A stretch of 64,000 nt of DNA from Phycisphaeraceae bacterium (lineage in GTDB: Bacteria; Planctomycetota; Phycisphaerae; Phycisphaerales; UBA1924): positions 62,001 through 126,000 of the forward strand of contig JAHCJI010000001.1 in NCBI GenBank assembly GCA_026126305.1, read 5' to 3'. Below are positions 27,201 through 35,561 of this stretch, one piece after another (the first letter of the stretch is position 1; each line of letters begins with the position of its first letter). Made by a program: the position numbers and the translations under genes. The notes below the pieces were generated by a model that was given only the letters and a program-made list of their open reading frames with translations, did not search any database and had not been told where the DNA came from.

Positions 27201-27371
27201 TGCTCCCACGGGCGGCAGGTCTTGCCCCTGGGGCCCGGGCGTGGGCCGATTCGACGATTGTGCGAAGATAAAGATCAAGACCGCGACCAAAGCGGTAGCG
27301 ACGGCGACGGCGATCAGGATGCGTCGCGTGGCGTTGCCGCGTCGCGGGCGGTGGTCGGGAGGTCGGAGCAT
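24249..27371 (-). CDS. giant LptC/LptA (OstA)-like membrane-anchored protein, 1040 aa
   Basis: One N-terminal transmembrane helix (about residues 17-38, ILIAVAVATALVAVLIFIF) is followed by about 1000 periplasmic residues rich in beta-strand patterns of the OstA/LptC type: repeats such as DRIEVDLALNEDL, GDRLDARFYDS, ATFAADHLDADL and ALDYDAATGILNATG. Proline-rich linkers lie around residue 230-270. LptC and LptA carry lipopolysaccharide across the periplasm. The immediate upstream neighbour is kdsC (2-nt gap), matching the kdsC-lptC-lptA order of other Gram-negatives, so I infer one protein spanning both roles. Start: ATG 27371; TTG 27377 overlapping the kdsC stop is an alternative. Confidence 0.7.
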   Translation of the reverse strand: MLRPPDHRPRRGNATRRILIAVAVATALVAVLIFIFAQSSNRPTPGPQGQDLPPVGADPGLQLGGDGQVAINVDIAFQDPKDPNRTQARLNAQQMAPQGPRGFLATAPRMWIYQSAGQTIHVQADKGDLTMPVRNQPPERGNLAGHVLIRLYEAGQDTSPRAIDGDQPATMPRVTFTTSSLDFNVELGTLSTRQTVHGTAENLTFMVQGLDARGNQVTSQLERLESPGGGTATYTPPARDMTRAASPVEPTPPPAQAHPASPARPAGPRPQPAVEPTPPVFEPSEQVERVERYYHLHMQDRVTIVRDTMTTQGDTLEAWVRLVDDRLPEGAFAPLSASTPSGPLDTTARLMAALLASIEQEARPGDASGDSSPITLTWQGPMVARPLADRPRELASDDLAIRLSAPQTGLVRLTDTGMGATGHAATVDYYPTTQRAILMGPAANSVYVTAPGIGEARGIRIELDLLSNNAALVGPGQLTAMGKDQQGSIVWAERGDLAFTRTRDDAGKTTIGLRSANFKGKVLANAQDARLTGDRLDARFYDSPAASPQGKSPPPLLQRLVIEREANEPATASSERTGTLAGDRIEVDLALNEDLSASLPKRLIAIGNVSGRGQDATFAADHLDADLSATLDGTRMRTDVLRAILTGKASIRGKDRQGARVAAQGERIHLRPGDQYVELHATDGQTASATRAGTTIEGPQVTLDGLQGKAEIFGPGQITHVLRREGRQRPSTLTLAWDNFMLFDDAKGTAEADGNARATITDDRTEEDRIAAANIQLAFATPPQGVPDPADLDFSQGERQLLWARAEADPQPGSMVIIESLRYAPTSGGNPRQLQSALVLLAPEVQLDGPTSDLLAQGRGRAIILERPTATPLDGSTTTQQAQSAITQLTRSGAGQTLADWQGDMRFDRAAQQLTLRRAVRLSHRAGPQATQLDLDCETLVLTLEGLDRARSATTLRRANAQGAVYAATDERELVAKALDYDAATGILNATGDPMAPVVVFDKRSAQPVSAAAVRWNLNTGEFTITRPLPAGGALPTRGP

Positions 27372-27373
27372 CG

Positions 27374-27931
27374 TCAAGTGTAGAGAGCCACGGCCTGATC
27401 GATCTTGTTCTGGGACGAAAGGATGGCCCAGATGGCCTCGCGAACGGCCCCGTGGCCCCCAGGGGCGGTCGTGGTATACAGCGAGAAGGCCTTGATGGTC
27501 GAATCGGCATCGCCCACGGCGATGGGGCAGCCCACCGTATGCATGACCCGCATGTCCGAGAGATCGTCGCCCACGAAGGCCGCCTGTTCGGGTGTCAGGC
27601 CCAGGGTCTTGAGCAGTTCCAGAAAGGTGCGTCGCTTGTCCTCCACGCTGTCGAACAAGTGGGCCACACCCAACTCACGGGCACGCTTGATGGCACCGCG
27701 CATGGGCCTGGCGGTGACGATGGCCGTGGTGTAGCCAAGCCGATGCCACAGGGCGATGCCCTGGCCGTCGCGGACGCAGAAGCGGCGGGTCTCCACAAGA
27801 TCCTCGTTGATGTAGAGCCCGCCGTCGGTGAGGGTGCCGTCCACGTCCAGCCCAAGAATCCGGACCTTGGCGGCGGCATCGAGGAATGCCTTGGGGTATT
27901 CGGGGGTCGCGGGTCGGGGCATGGTGGCCAT
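27374..27931 (-). CDS. kdsC: 3-deoxy-D-manno-octulosonate 8-phosphate phosphatase, 185 aa
   Basis: HAD-family phosphatase that releases Kdo from Kdo-8-phosphate in lipopolysaccharide core synthesis. The DxD motif is LGLDVDGTLTDGGLY (nucleophile Asp29, Asp31), motif II is AIVTARP, and motif III/IV is FVGDDLSDMRVM. Length fits the family. The start is taken at ATG 27931 (27922 also possible); the open frame beyond is antisense to the aminotransferase gene. It is divergent from the aminotransferase and is followed by the LptC-like gene with 2 nt between stop and ATG. Confidence 0.93.
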   Translation of the reverse strand: MATMPRPATPEYPKAFLDAAAKVRILGLDVDGTLTDGGLYINEDLVETRRFCVRDGQGIALWHRLGYTTAIVTARPMRGAIKRARELGVAHLFDSVEDKRRTFLELLKTLGLTPEQAAFVGDDLSDMRVMHTVGCPIAVGDADSTIKAFSLYTTTAPGGHGAVREAIWAILSSQNKIDQAVALYT

Positions 27932-28030
27932 GAGGGTTGGTCCTTGGTCGGGCGTGGGTTCGAGCGGCGTATGTTTCCGGCAGGCCGGGCACGGTATGGT
28001 TGGCCCGGCAGGTGCAACTTGGAGGCCGGC

Positions 28031-29287
28031 ATGTCCTGGGTGAAGTTGTCTTCGCGCGTCGAGAGCCTGGAGGGGTCGGCAACGGTGGCAGTAGCCACGC
28101 GGGCCAAGGCCCTCAAGGCCCAGGGCAAGGACGTGGTCAGTTTCGGCGCGGGCGAGCCCGACTTCGATACGCCCGAGGTCATCAAGCAGTCGGCCATGAT
28201 GGCGCTCCAGGGCGGACGCACCAAGTACGAGGCGGCGGCGGGCCCGGCCGACGTGCGAGAGGCCATCGCTCGGAAACTCCGCAGCGAGAACGGGCTGGGC
28301 GTCGACGCGTCGGGTGTGGTGGTGGTGCCGGGTGCCAAGGCGGCCTTCTTCCAGGCGTGCTTCGCGCTGCTGGGAGATGCCAGCCCCGAAGGCCAACCCT
28401 GGGAGGTCGTAGTGCCCACGCCCGCATGGGTCAGTTACGACCCCATCGCCCGCATGTGCGGGGGCAAGGTGGTCGAGGTAGACCTGCGCCCCGAGGACGG
28501 GTTCGTGCTGCGTCCCGAAGCGCTGCGCGAGGCCATCTCGCCGCGCACGCGGATCGTGGTCATCAACACGCCCAGCAACCCGTGCGGAGCGGTATATTCG
28601 CGACAGGACCTGTCGGCTATCGCGCGGGTGCTCTCCGAAGCGGCGCGTTCGATCGCGCCGGGGCTGGTGGTGGTGACCGACGAGATCTACGAGAAACAGG
28701 TCTTCGACGGGGGCGAGCATGTCTCGCTGGGATCGATGCCCGAAGTGGCCGAACGCACGCTGACGATCAATGCCTTGAGCAAGAGTTATGCCATGACGGG
28801 CTGGCGTGCCGGCTATGCGGCCGCATCGGGCGAACTTTCGCGCACGCTCATCCCCGCGATGGCGCGCGTGCAGGCCCAGACCATCACCAACATCACCTCG
28901 TTTGTCTATCCGGCCATCATCACAGCGCTCGAGCAATCCGCCTCAAACATTGACCGCTTCCGCGCCGCCTTCGAGGCACGCCGCGACCTGACGATGGATC
29001 TGCTCGAACGCATCGCGGGCCTGGAAACCGCGCGGCCCAAAGGCGCGATGTACGCCTTCCCACGCGTGGCGGGGCTCTATGGCCGCACGAGCGCGGGCGG
29101 CACGCTCGTGCGAGACTCGCTCTCGTTCTGCGAGGCGCTGCTCGAAGAGCACGGCGTGGCGATGGTGCCCGGCAGCGCCTTTGGCGGGCGGGGCGACGAG
29201 CACGTCCGCCTGTCGTACACCTGCTCGGAGGCGGACATCCGCAAGGGCGTGGAACGCATCGGAGCGTTCGTGGCGGGGTTGCGGTAG
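28031..29287 (+). CDS. class I aminotransferase (aspartate-type), 418 aa
   Basis: PLP enzyme of the AspC/AspB group. Substrate-loop VSFGAGEPDFDTP, the NTPSNPCGAVYS segment, the DEIYEK segment and the PLP lysine Lys251 in NALSKSYAMTGWRAGY are intact; the C-terminal VRLSYTCSEADI supplies the carboxylate-binding Arg. GGAGG at 28021-28025 stands 5 nt before ATG 28031. Most likely it interconverts aspartate and oxaloacetate, though broad specificity is common. It ends 2 nt before the convergent glutaminase gene. Confidence 0.92.
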   Translation: MSWVKLSSRVESLEGSATVAVATRAKALKAQGKDVVSFGAGEPDFDTPEVIKQSAMMALQGGRTKYEAAAGPADVREAIARKLRSENGLGVDASGVVVVPGAKAAFFQACFALLGDASPEGQPWEVVVPTPAWVSYDPIARMCGGKVVEVDLRPEDGFVLRPEALREAISPRTRIVVINTPSNPCGAVYSRQDLSAIARVLSEAARSIAPGLVVVTDEIYEKQVFDGGEHVSLGSMPEVAERTLTINALSKSYAMTGWRAGYAAASGELSRTLIPAMARVQAQTITNITSFVYPAIITALEQSASNIDRFRAAFEARRDLTMDLLERIAGLETARPKGAMYAFPRVAGLYGRTSAGGTLVRDSLSFCEALLEEHGVAMVPGSAFGGRGDEHVRLSYTCSEADIRKGVERIGAFVAGLR

Positions 29288-29289
29288 AT

Positions 29290-30357
29290 TCACTCTCCCG
29301 CTTCGGGGGCTCGCCCGCGATCGGGCGTGTAACTGGCCGGGCTTTCCAGTAACGAGGCCTGGGGCGGGGCGTGGGCCTTGTCGCGTTTCTGGAAGAGCGC
29401 GTCGATGTCGCCCGCGTTGGCCGATTTTTGCGGCTCGAACGGATGCAACGCGAAGTTGGCCGCCAGATCCTCGAACACGCGCAGCCCTCGGACGCTGTGG
29501 CCGTGACGATCGACACGCGGCGAGTAGCAGGCGATGCCTAGTTTCCCCGGGACGACGGCCAGGATGCCCCCGGAGATGCCGCTCTTGGCTGGCAAGCCCA
29601 CGGTGTAGGCCCACTGGCCCGCGTAGTCGTACATGCCGCAACTGTGCATGACGGTGAGCACGTCTCGGACGTAGGCGGCGTCGATGGCGCGCTGCCCGGT
29701 CTTTGGGTTCACCCCCGCGTTTGCCAGGGTGGCGGCCATGAGCGCCAGGTCGGCGCAGGTGACCTGGATCGAGCACTGCTGGAAGTACAGGTCGAGGATG
29801 GGGTCGACCTCGCCCTCGATCATCCCAAAGTGCAGCATCAGGTGGGCGATGGCGCGGTTGCGGTGCCCGTGCGTGCGCTCGCTGGTGAAGACCGGCAGGT
29901 CGATGCCCAGCGTCCGCCCGGCGAATCGATTGAAGGTGTCGAGCAATTGCTTGACGCTCGTGGTGGCGTCCAGTTCTCGCAGCAGGCTGGTGACGGCGAT
30001 GGCGCCGCTGTTGACGCAGGGGTTGTGCGGGCGGTTGGCCGCGTCGAGCTTGATGATGGAGTTGAACGCATCGCCCGTGGGCTCGACGCCCACGCGGGCC
30101 AGGACGCGGTCGCGTCCATGCAACTCTAGGGCGTGGCCATAGGTGAAGGGCTTGGACGCCGACTGGATGGTGAACAACGCCCCATGGTCGCCCACGGCGA
30201 ACGTGCGCCCGTCGACGGTTGCCACGGCGATGGCAAACAAGTCGGGATCGACATGTGCCAACTCCGGAATGTAATCTGCCAGGACACCTTCTTCGACGCA
30301 AGCATGCCGCTGGAGCAGTTCTGCAAGGGCAAGGGCGATGGGATGGTCATGGGCCAT
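29290..30357 (-). CDS. glsA: glutaminase A, 355 aa
   Basis: Serine-dependent (beta-lactamase-like) glutaminase producing glutamate and ammonia. SxxK motif is Ser66-x-x-Lys69 in FTIQSASKPF; NSIIKLD, RPHNPCVNSGAI, CGMYDYAGQWAYTVGLPAKSGISGG and the long C-terminus are characteristic. ATG 30357 has no Shine-Dalgarno; a GATAAT box lies 5 nt upstream, so it may be transcribed as a leaderless mRNA independent of the upstream lipoprotein gene, whose stop is 16 nt away. Confidence 0.96.
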   Translation of the reverse strand: MAHDHPIALALAELLQRHACVEEGVLADYIPELAHVDPDLFAIAVATVDGRTFAVGDHGALFTIQSASKPFTYGHALELHGRDRVLARVGVEPTGDAFNSIIKLDAANRPHNPCVNSGAIAVTSLLRELDATTSVKQLLDTFNRFAGRTLGIDLPVFTSERTHGHRNRAIAHLMLHFGMIEGEVDPILDLYFQQCSIQVTCADLALMAATLANAGVNPKTGQRAIDAAYVRDVLTVMHSCGMYDYAGQWAYTVGLPAKSGISGGILAVVPGKLGIACYSPRVDRHGHSVRGLRVFEDLAANFALHPFEPQKSANAGDIDALFQKRDKAHAPPQASLLESPASYTPDRGRAPEAGE

Positions 30358-30362
30358 AACCC

Positions 30363-30368
30363 ATTATC
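30363..30368 (-). promoter_or_regulatory. -10-like box 5 nt before glsA
   Basis: On the minus strand GATAAT is followed by GGGTT and the glsA ATG. The box matches TATAAT in five of six positions. The region 17 bp further upstream gives only a weak -35. It would separate glsA transcription from the efflux operon. Confidence 0.4.
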
Positions 30369-30373
30369 GGCCT

Positions 30374-30886
30374 TCAACGCACCCGATGCAGCCCCGTCGC
30401 ACGGATCGTGAGCACCTGCGGTGTGGGACGGGCCGCCACAGTGCCCACCACCACCACATCGTCCAGCGGCGAGATGCCGTAAGCGCCAAGGTCGATAGCC
30501 AGGGGCTTGCCATCCTCACCCACCAGTTGCACCGTCGCGCTGTTGGCCTGGATGTCGCCGCTGGGCGTGCAGCAATAGTCCCATGGCGTGCGGCAGTGGT
30601 CGTCGTCGGCCAGGCAGGCGTTCTCCAAATCCGGGTCCATCATGATGAAGATGGCCGAGTCCTTCCCGATGGCATCCTTGCGTCCACCGATGATGCCACG
30701 GACGGCCACGGTGTCGCCCTCGACGGCGTGGTCCTTGGCGTGGCGGACGCCCACGGGGCCCTCGGGCATGGTGGCCAAGCGCCAAGCCGCGGCAGCCTGA
30801 GGCGAGCCGGTACCTTCCTGGGTACAAGCGGTCGCGAACAATGCCGTAGCGAGCAAGGCGGGGACAAAATACTGGACGTGTCGCAT
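30374..30886 (-). CDS. lipoprotein with a cysteine cluster, last gene of the efflux operon, 170 aa
   Basis: Lipobox LFATAC with lipidation at Cys21. The mature part contains AVEGDTVAVRGIIGGRKDAI, an OB-like beta pattern, and a cysteine group (ENACLADDDHCRTPWDYCCTP, Cys at about residues 90-109) that could bind a metal. AAGGAG lies 8 nt before ATG 30886. It follows the second permease after 27 nt and belongs to the operon that starts with the Cys-rich protein at 35960. I do not recognise a named family. Confidence 0.85.
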   Translation of the reverse strand: MRHVQYFVPALLATALFATACTQEGTGSPQAAAAWRLATMPEGPVGVRHAKDHAVEGDTVAVRGIIGGRKDAIGKDSAIFIMMDPDLENACLADDDHCRTPWDYCCTPSGDIQANSATVQLVGEDGKPLAIDLGAYGISPLDDVVVVGTVAARPTPQVLTIRATGLHRVR

Positions 30887-30913
30887 GGCAAAAACTCCTT
30901 GAGAAGCGTGCGA

Positions 30914-32092
30914 TCAGTGCATCTTGAGCGCTTGGGGAATGGGCAAGCGCAAGCAGCGAACGGCCGGGGGCACCGCGCCCACCAGCCCGACAAGCACCCC
31001 GCCGACGATGCCCGCGAGCATGACGGCCGGGTCGAGCGTGAGCGCAAAAGCGCCCATGGAAAACTTAACGGCCAAACCATCGAGCAGCAGCAGGCCCAGC
31101 ACCGAGCCGATGACCGTGCCGATGGCGGCGGCAAAGAGCGATTCTTCCGTGAGGCTGGCAACGATGGCGGGACGGGTGAATCCCAACGACTGGAGCGTGC
31201 CGATCTCTCGCACGCGGGCGGCGAAGGCGGCGTACATGGTATTGAGCCCGCCCAGCAGCCCGCCGATGGCGATGAGCGCCGCCGTGACAATGACCATGAC
31301 GCGGATGGGACGGTAAAACTCATTGATCGAGGCGTAGTAGTCGGCCTCGCGCATGGCGGTGATCTCCAGGTCCAGCCGGCCCTTGGCAAAGAAGTCGACA
31401 TCGGCGAAGGTCGCGGTGTCGAGGCTTACCACCACCGCCGACAGCGTGGCCTCGCGCTTGGTCGCCACCTGGAGGTCGATGATGGGCATCCACACCTCCG
31501 CGTCCATCACGGTGTTGGGCGCGCGGAAGCGGCCCACGATCGTCCAGTCGCGGTTGTCGAAGCGCAGCGTCTGGCCCACCGCCAGCCGAGCGTCGGGCAG
31601 GCCAAGCCGCGTGGCCGCCAACGCGCCCACGATGATCTCGTCATGCCCGGCCCTGGGCTGGCGGCCTTCGACGATCTCCACCTCGCTATGGACGAGGAAG
31701 GCCACGGGCCGCACGCCGCGAATGACCGCCTGCCGGGGCGTGGTGTCGCTGGCGTCGGCGTTGATGGGCAGGGCGATGTTGATCTCGGGCGACGCGTACA
31801 CCACGCCGCCCCGCTCGACCAGGCCGGGCAGGCTGGCGATGGCCTGGCCCGCGACGGACGCGTCGATCTGGCTGCGTTCGAGGGCTTCCTCGCTGCCCGT
31901 GCTGAGGATGATGACGTTCTCGTGCAGGCCTTGGCCCTGCGTGAGGGTCATCTGCATGCCGCGTACGAACCCCGCGGCCGAGAGCACCAGTAGCACGACG
32001 AGCGTGGCGCCGATGATGCTGGCCAACAGCCGCACCCGGCTTCGCCCCAGGTTTCGGTAGGCATACTCGAAGGGTAATTGGCGGAGGATCAT
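30914..32092 (-). CDS. FtsX/MacB-type ABC permease, 392 aa
   Basis: Membrane protein with one N-terminal helix (LLASIIGATLVVLLVLSAAGF), a large periplasmic MacB-core-like domain (about 60-270) and three C-terminal helices with the FtsX signature region (ALIAIGGLLGGLNTMYAAFAARVREIGTLQSLG). This is the mechanotransmission type of permease, usually dimeric with one ATPase dimer. Start ATG 32092 follows the first permease stop by 13 nt; the frame beyond is open but antisense-like. Two unequal permeases in one operon suggest a heterodimer. Confidence 0.92.
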   Translation of the reverse strand: MILRQLPFEYAYRNLGRSRVRLLASIIGATLVVLLVLSAAGFVRGMQMTLTQGQGLHENVIILSTGSEEALERSQIDASVAGQAIASLPGLVERGGVVYASPEINIALPINADASDTTPRQAVIRGVRPVAFLVHSEVEIVEGRQPRAGHDEIIVGALAATRLGLPDARLAVGQTLRFDNRDWTIVGRFRAPNTVMDAEVWMPIIDLQVATKREATLSAVVVSLDTATFADVDFFAKGRLDLEITAMREADYYASINEFYRPIRVMVIVTAALIAIGGLLGGLNTMYAAFAARVREIGTLQSLGFTRPAIVASLTEESLFAAAIGTVIGSVLGLLLLDGLAVKFSMGAFALTLDPAVMLAGIVGGVLVGLVGAVPPAVRCLRLPIPQALKMH

Positions 32093-32105
32093 GCCGAGTA
32101 CTCCT

Positions 32106-33257
32106 TCATACCGCCCGGAAGCACGCGGCGATCTCGCGGCGCGAGGCCTGCCATGCGGGCACGAGCCCGGCCAGCACGCCCAGCGCCACGCACACCAGGA
32201 TGCCGATGGCCAGCAACTGCCAACTGGCACCGATGGGGATGGACTGGCCCTCGACCGAGAGCGCGAAGCTGCCGAAATGGGCTACCAGCACCGCGGCGGC
32301 GGCGCCCAGCGCCCCGCCCAGCAACGAGATGAGCACGCCCTCGGCGACAATGAGCAAGGCCACCAGCGGCCCGTTGAAGCCCAGGGTCTGGAGCACGGCG
32401 TGCTCGGCGATGCGGCTCTGCACGCTCAGGACAATGGCGTTGCCCACCAGCGCCAGGACGGCGACGAGCGCGCCGATGCCCAGCCAGTTGGCAAAGCCCA
32501 CCAGTTCCACGATGTCGTCGGCGATGCGCGCCACGAAGGCCTTCTCGCCGAAGGTCTGCGTGGGGTCTTGGGCCCGGCGGAACTCGTCGTCGATGGCCTC
32601 GGCGACGGGGTCGAGCATGCTCGCGTCCTGCACCTTGACGTTGAACTGCGTAACGATGCCCAGGCGGTCTCGCCCGGCCAGTTGCACGAACTCGAGCGCG
32701 GTGTAGGCCACGTTGTGGTCTTGGGGGTCCTTCGAGCGGATGACCCCCGCGACGTAGGTCGTGATGCCCGCGGCGTCGAAGGTGACGCCCGCGCGCAGGT
32801 TGCGACGCTTGGCCAGCGTCTCGCCCACCAGGGCCGCGTCGGTGCGCCGCTTCCAGTCCTCGAGGCTGCCGTCGATCACCTCGAAACGCTTCCCACGCTC
32901 GCGGATGAAATCGTCCTTGGGAACCCCGCGATAGGTCACCACGTCCAGGCTCGTCCGGCAGTTACTGACCACCACCTTCATGGGGATGGCCGAGACCACG
33001 CCGGGGATGGCCTCGATGCGGCGCTGGTAGTCCTGGGGTAGTTCGCTGGTGACCGGGCAGAAGCGGTCCTTGCGGTACACCACCAGCGTCGTGTCGTTGG
33101 CGGTGGCGGTGGTCGCAACCTCCACCCCGTGGCGCATGGCCTGCACAGCGGTATACAGGAACATGGCGATGGCGATGCCCAGCAGCGTCAGCCCCGAACG
33201 CACGCGGTGACGCCAGGCCTGCTTGGCGACGTAGGGAAGGAACTTCAGCGTGTTCAT
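32106..33257 (-). CDS. FtsX/MacB-type ABC permease, 383 aa
   Basis: Same architecture as its neighbour: N-terminal helix (GLTLLGIAIAMFLYTAVQAM), periplasmic domain with two cysteines (FCPVTSEL and VSNCRTSLD), then three helices with WLGIGALVAVLALVGNAIVLSVQSRIAEHAVLQTLGF. ATG 33257 overlaps the stop of the ATPase gene by 4 nt (ATGA), showing tight coupling. Together with the ATPase, adaptor and second permease it forms a MacAB-like tripartite system without a visible outer-membrane channel. Confidence 0.93.
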   Translation of the reverse strand: MNTLKFLPYVAKQAWRHRVRSGLTLLGIAIAMFLYTAVQAMRHGVEVATTATANDTTLVVYRKDRFCPVTSELPQDYQRRIEAIPGVVSAIPMKVVVSNCRTSLDVVTYRGVPKDDFIRERGKRFEVIDGSLEDWKRRTDAALVGETLAKRRNLRAGVTFDAAGITTYVAGVIRSKDPQDHNVAYTALEFVQLAGRDRLGIVTQFNVKVQDASMLDPVAEAIDDEFRRAQDPTQTFGEKAFVARIADDIVELVGFANWLGIGALVAVLALVGNAIVLSVQSRIAEHAVLQTLGFNGPLVALLIVAEGVLISLLGGALGAAAAVLVAHFGSFALSVEGQSIPIGASWQLLAIGILVCVALGVLAGLVPAWQASRREIAACFRAV

Positions 33258-33958
33258 GCCGGGGCCTCCTGCATTTGTTCGGCATGCTCGCGCGCCAGCC
33301 GTCCCTTGTCCAGGTGCAGCGTGCGCGTGGCGTATCGCGTGGTCCCCGGGTCGTGGGTCACCATGACGATGGTCTTGCCGCGCTCGCCGTTGAGCGTGGT
33401 CAGCAGTTCCATGACGGCGCGGGCCGAGGGCTTGTCCAAGTCGCCTGTGGGCTCGTCGGCAACGAGGATGGTGGGGTCGGTGACGATGGCGCGGGCGATG
33501 GCCACACGCTGCTCTTGCCCGCCCGAAAGTTGCCGGGGGAAGTGGCCCGAACGGTCGGCGATGCCCACGTCCTCGAGCGCCTGCTGCACGCGCTTTCGGC
33601 GTTCCGAACGGGGCAGTTTGTGCAACAGCAAGGGCAGTTCGACATTCTCGAAGGCCGTCAGCACGGGCACGAGGTTGTAGAGTTGGAAGACATATCCCAC
33701 GTGCCGTGACCGCCACGCAGCGAGCTTGTTGCGGCCCAGGCCGGCGATGTCCACGCCGTCGATGACCAGCTTGCCGCGGGTGGGCCGGTCGATGCCCGCG
33801 ATGAGGTTCAGCAGGGTAGTCTTCCCGCTGCCGCTGGGGCCCATGAGCGCAAGAAACTCGCCCCGGGGCACGTCCAGGTCAAGTTCGTCCAAGGGTCGGA
33901 TGATGGCCTCGCCCTTCTTGAACTCTCGCGTGAGTTGTTCGCAATGGATCAGCGTCAT
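33254..33958 (-). CDS. ABC transporter ATP-binding protein, MacB/LolD type, 234 aa
   Basis: Walker A GPSGSGKT (residues 40-47), Q-loop FQLYNLVPVLTAFENVELPLLL, signature LSGGQEQRVAIARA, Walker B ILVADEPTGDLD and switch MVTHDPG. The YNLVPxLTAxENV pattern after the Q-loop is typical for the MacB/LolD/FtsE class. Starts 1 nt after the adaptor stop (ATG 33958), so the genes are coupled. Powers the two FtsX permeases. Confidence 0.95.
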   Translation of the reverse strand: MTLIHCEQLTREFKKGEAIIRPLDELDLDVPRGEFLALMGPSGSGKTTLLNLIAGIDRPTRGKLVIDGVDIAGLGRNKLAAWRSRHVGYVFQLYNLVPVLTAFENVELPLLLHKLPRSERRKRVQQALEDVGIADRSGHFPRQLSGGQEQRVAIARAIVTDPTILVADEPTGDLDKPSARAVMELLTTLNGERGKTIVMVTHDPGTTRYATRTLHLDKGRLAREHAEQMQEAPA

Positions 33959-33959
33959 G

Positions 33960-35477
33960 TCACGCCCCCCCACTCTTGGTCTTGTCGGCCGAAAAACGCA
34001 CGCGAGCGCCTTCGACCAGTTCGGTGTCGCCGATGGCCAGCAGGTCTCCGGCGTGCAGCGAGCCCCGCACCTTGGCCCACGCGCCTTGCTGCTGGACCAC
34101 TTCCACGGCCTGCGCATAGGCGCGGCCCACTCTGCCACGGCGATCTCGGACCACCCAGACCAGCCCATCGTCGATGGCCTCGATAGGCACGAGCACCGCC
34201 GCCCCTGGCGTCTGCGCTTCGGGCCGATCGCCGCCGGCGGGCAGAAATTTGACCCTCGTGAGCATCTCCGGTCGCAGCAGCGGCGTTGGGTCGATCACAC
34301 GCACCTTGGCCTGGAGGGTGTTCTTCTGGAGGTCGGCCTCGTAGGTGATGCGGTCGACCACGCCCACGAACACTGTGTCGGGCAATACCTCGACGACAAC
34401 CTCGCACCGCTGCCCGATGAACATGTGGCTGGCGTCGGCCAGCGGCACGTCCACGCGCACCTGGATTTTCGATGGGTCGTACAGGTGCAGCACGTGCGAC
34501 GAATGCGGGTCGTCCATCGACAGCATCACCTTGTCGCCGGGCGATTTCAGGCGGCGCTGCACCGCACCGCTGATGGGCGCGGGGATCGTCAACCGCTCGA
34601 ACCGCAATTGCGCGTCGGCCAGCCGAGCCGTAGCCAAGGCCAGGTCGGCCCGGGCCCGTTGCTCTGAGGCGATGGCCAGGTCCAGCCGCCGGCGCTCGTC
34701 GATACGCAGGGCGAAGTTGCGCTCCGCGGCCTGCGCCTCGGCGCTCAGTCGATCCATCTGGGCCCGCAGGATGCCCTCGCGCCGCTCCATGGCCAGCAGC
34801 ATCGCCGCTTGGCCGGCCACGCGCTGCTCGAGCACGATCACTTCCAGCTCGTTCGTGGCACCACTCTCTTGCGCGCGGGCCGAGCGGGCGTACTCGGCCT
34901 CGTATCGCTTCAGCGTCGCTCGCTCGGCCTCGACCAGCGCGGGCAGCTGTTCGAGTTGGGCGGCGGTCTCGGCCAGTTGGGCTCTTGTCGCTGCCACGGC
35001 CCGCTCTCGGTCGATGGGGTTGGCCCAGTCGGTCTCCGCGGCGCGGCGTTCGGCCTGGGCGGTCAAGACCTGGGCCTGGGCCGCCTCATGCGCCGCCTGG
35101 GCCGCCTCCAGCGCAATCCTCGCGTCGTCGGGCACCAGACGCGCCACGGGCTGGCCTCGCTCGACGGTCTGGCCTTCGAGCACCAGCACCTCGGCGATCA
35201 CGCCGTCGGCCAGCGCGCTGGCCGCGGTGTAATAAGGCGACGCCTCGAGCCAGCCCGGTGCCTGGATAGTCTGGCCCGGCGGAGATGAAGCCCCCCGGAG
35301 TTGGGCGGCTTGCGTCGAGGCCGAGGCATCAAAGACCACCGGCACGACTCGAACCGGCGTGGCCGGCACGAACGCATCGCCGGCCGTCCACAGCAGCAGG
35401 CCAGCAAGGACTATGGCGACTCCACCGGCAACGGCCGAGGAGGGCGCAACGCGCCAACGGGAAACATGCAAAGGCAT
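33960..35477 (-). CDS. HlyD/MacA-type periplasmic adaptor, 505 aa
   Basis: Membrane-fusion protein: one N-terminal anchor (about residues 14-34), a lipoyl-like half (GVIAEVLVLEGQTVERGQPVARLVPDDARIA), a long coiled-coil hairpin (about 125-290, rich in Ala/Glu/Gln/Arg), the second lipoyl half (LTIPAPISGAVQRRLKSPGDKV) and beta-barrel/MP domains. Such adaptors link inner-membrane pumps to the periplasm or an outer-membrane channel. ATG 35477; the upstream frame extension lacks features. It lies 84 nt after the Cys-rich gene. Confidence 0.92.
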   Translation of the reverse strand: MPLHVSRWRVAPSSAVAGGVAIVLAGLLLWTAGDAFVPATPVRVVPVVFDASASTQAAQLRGASSPPGQTIQAPGWLEASPYYTAASALADGVIAEVLVLEGQTVERGQPVARLVPDDARIALEAAQAAHEAAQAQVLTAQAERRAAETDWANPIDRERAVAATRAQLAETAAQLEQLPALVEAERATLKRYEAEYARSARAQESGATNELEVIVLEQRVAGQAAMLLAMERREGILRAQMDRLSAEAQAAERNFALRIDERRRLDLAIASEQRARADLALATARLADAQLRFERLTIPAPISGAVQRRLKSPGDKVMLSMDDPHSSHVLHLYDPSKIQVRVDVPLADASHMFIGQRCEVVVEVLPDTVFVGVVDRITYEADLQKNTLQAKVRVIDPTPLLRPEMLTRVKFLPAGGDRPEAQTPGAAVLVPIEAIDDGLVWVVRDRRGRVGRAYAQAVEVVQQQGAWAKVRGSLHAGDLLAIGDTELVEGARVRFSADKTKSGGA

Positions 35478-35561
35478 CGTGGTGTGCTCCGCGAATGGGG
35501 TGAGCGTGGACCAACGGCGCGTCCCATCGGCACGACGGGCGCGCACGAACGGCGCGGATGC

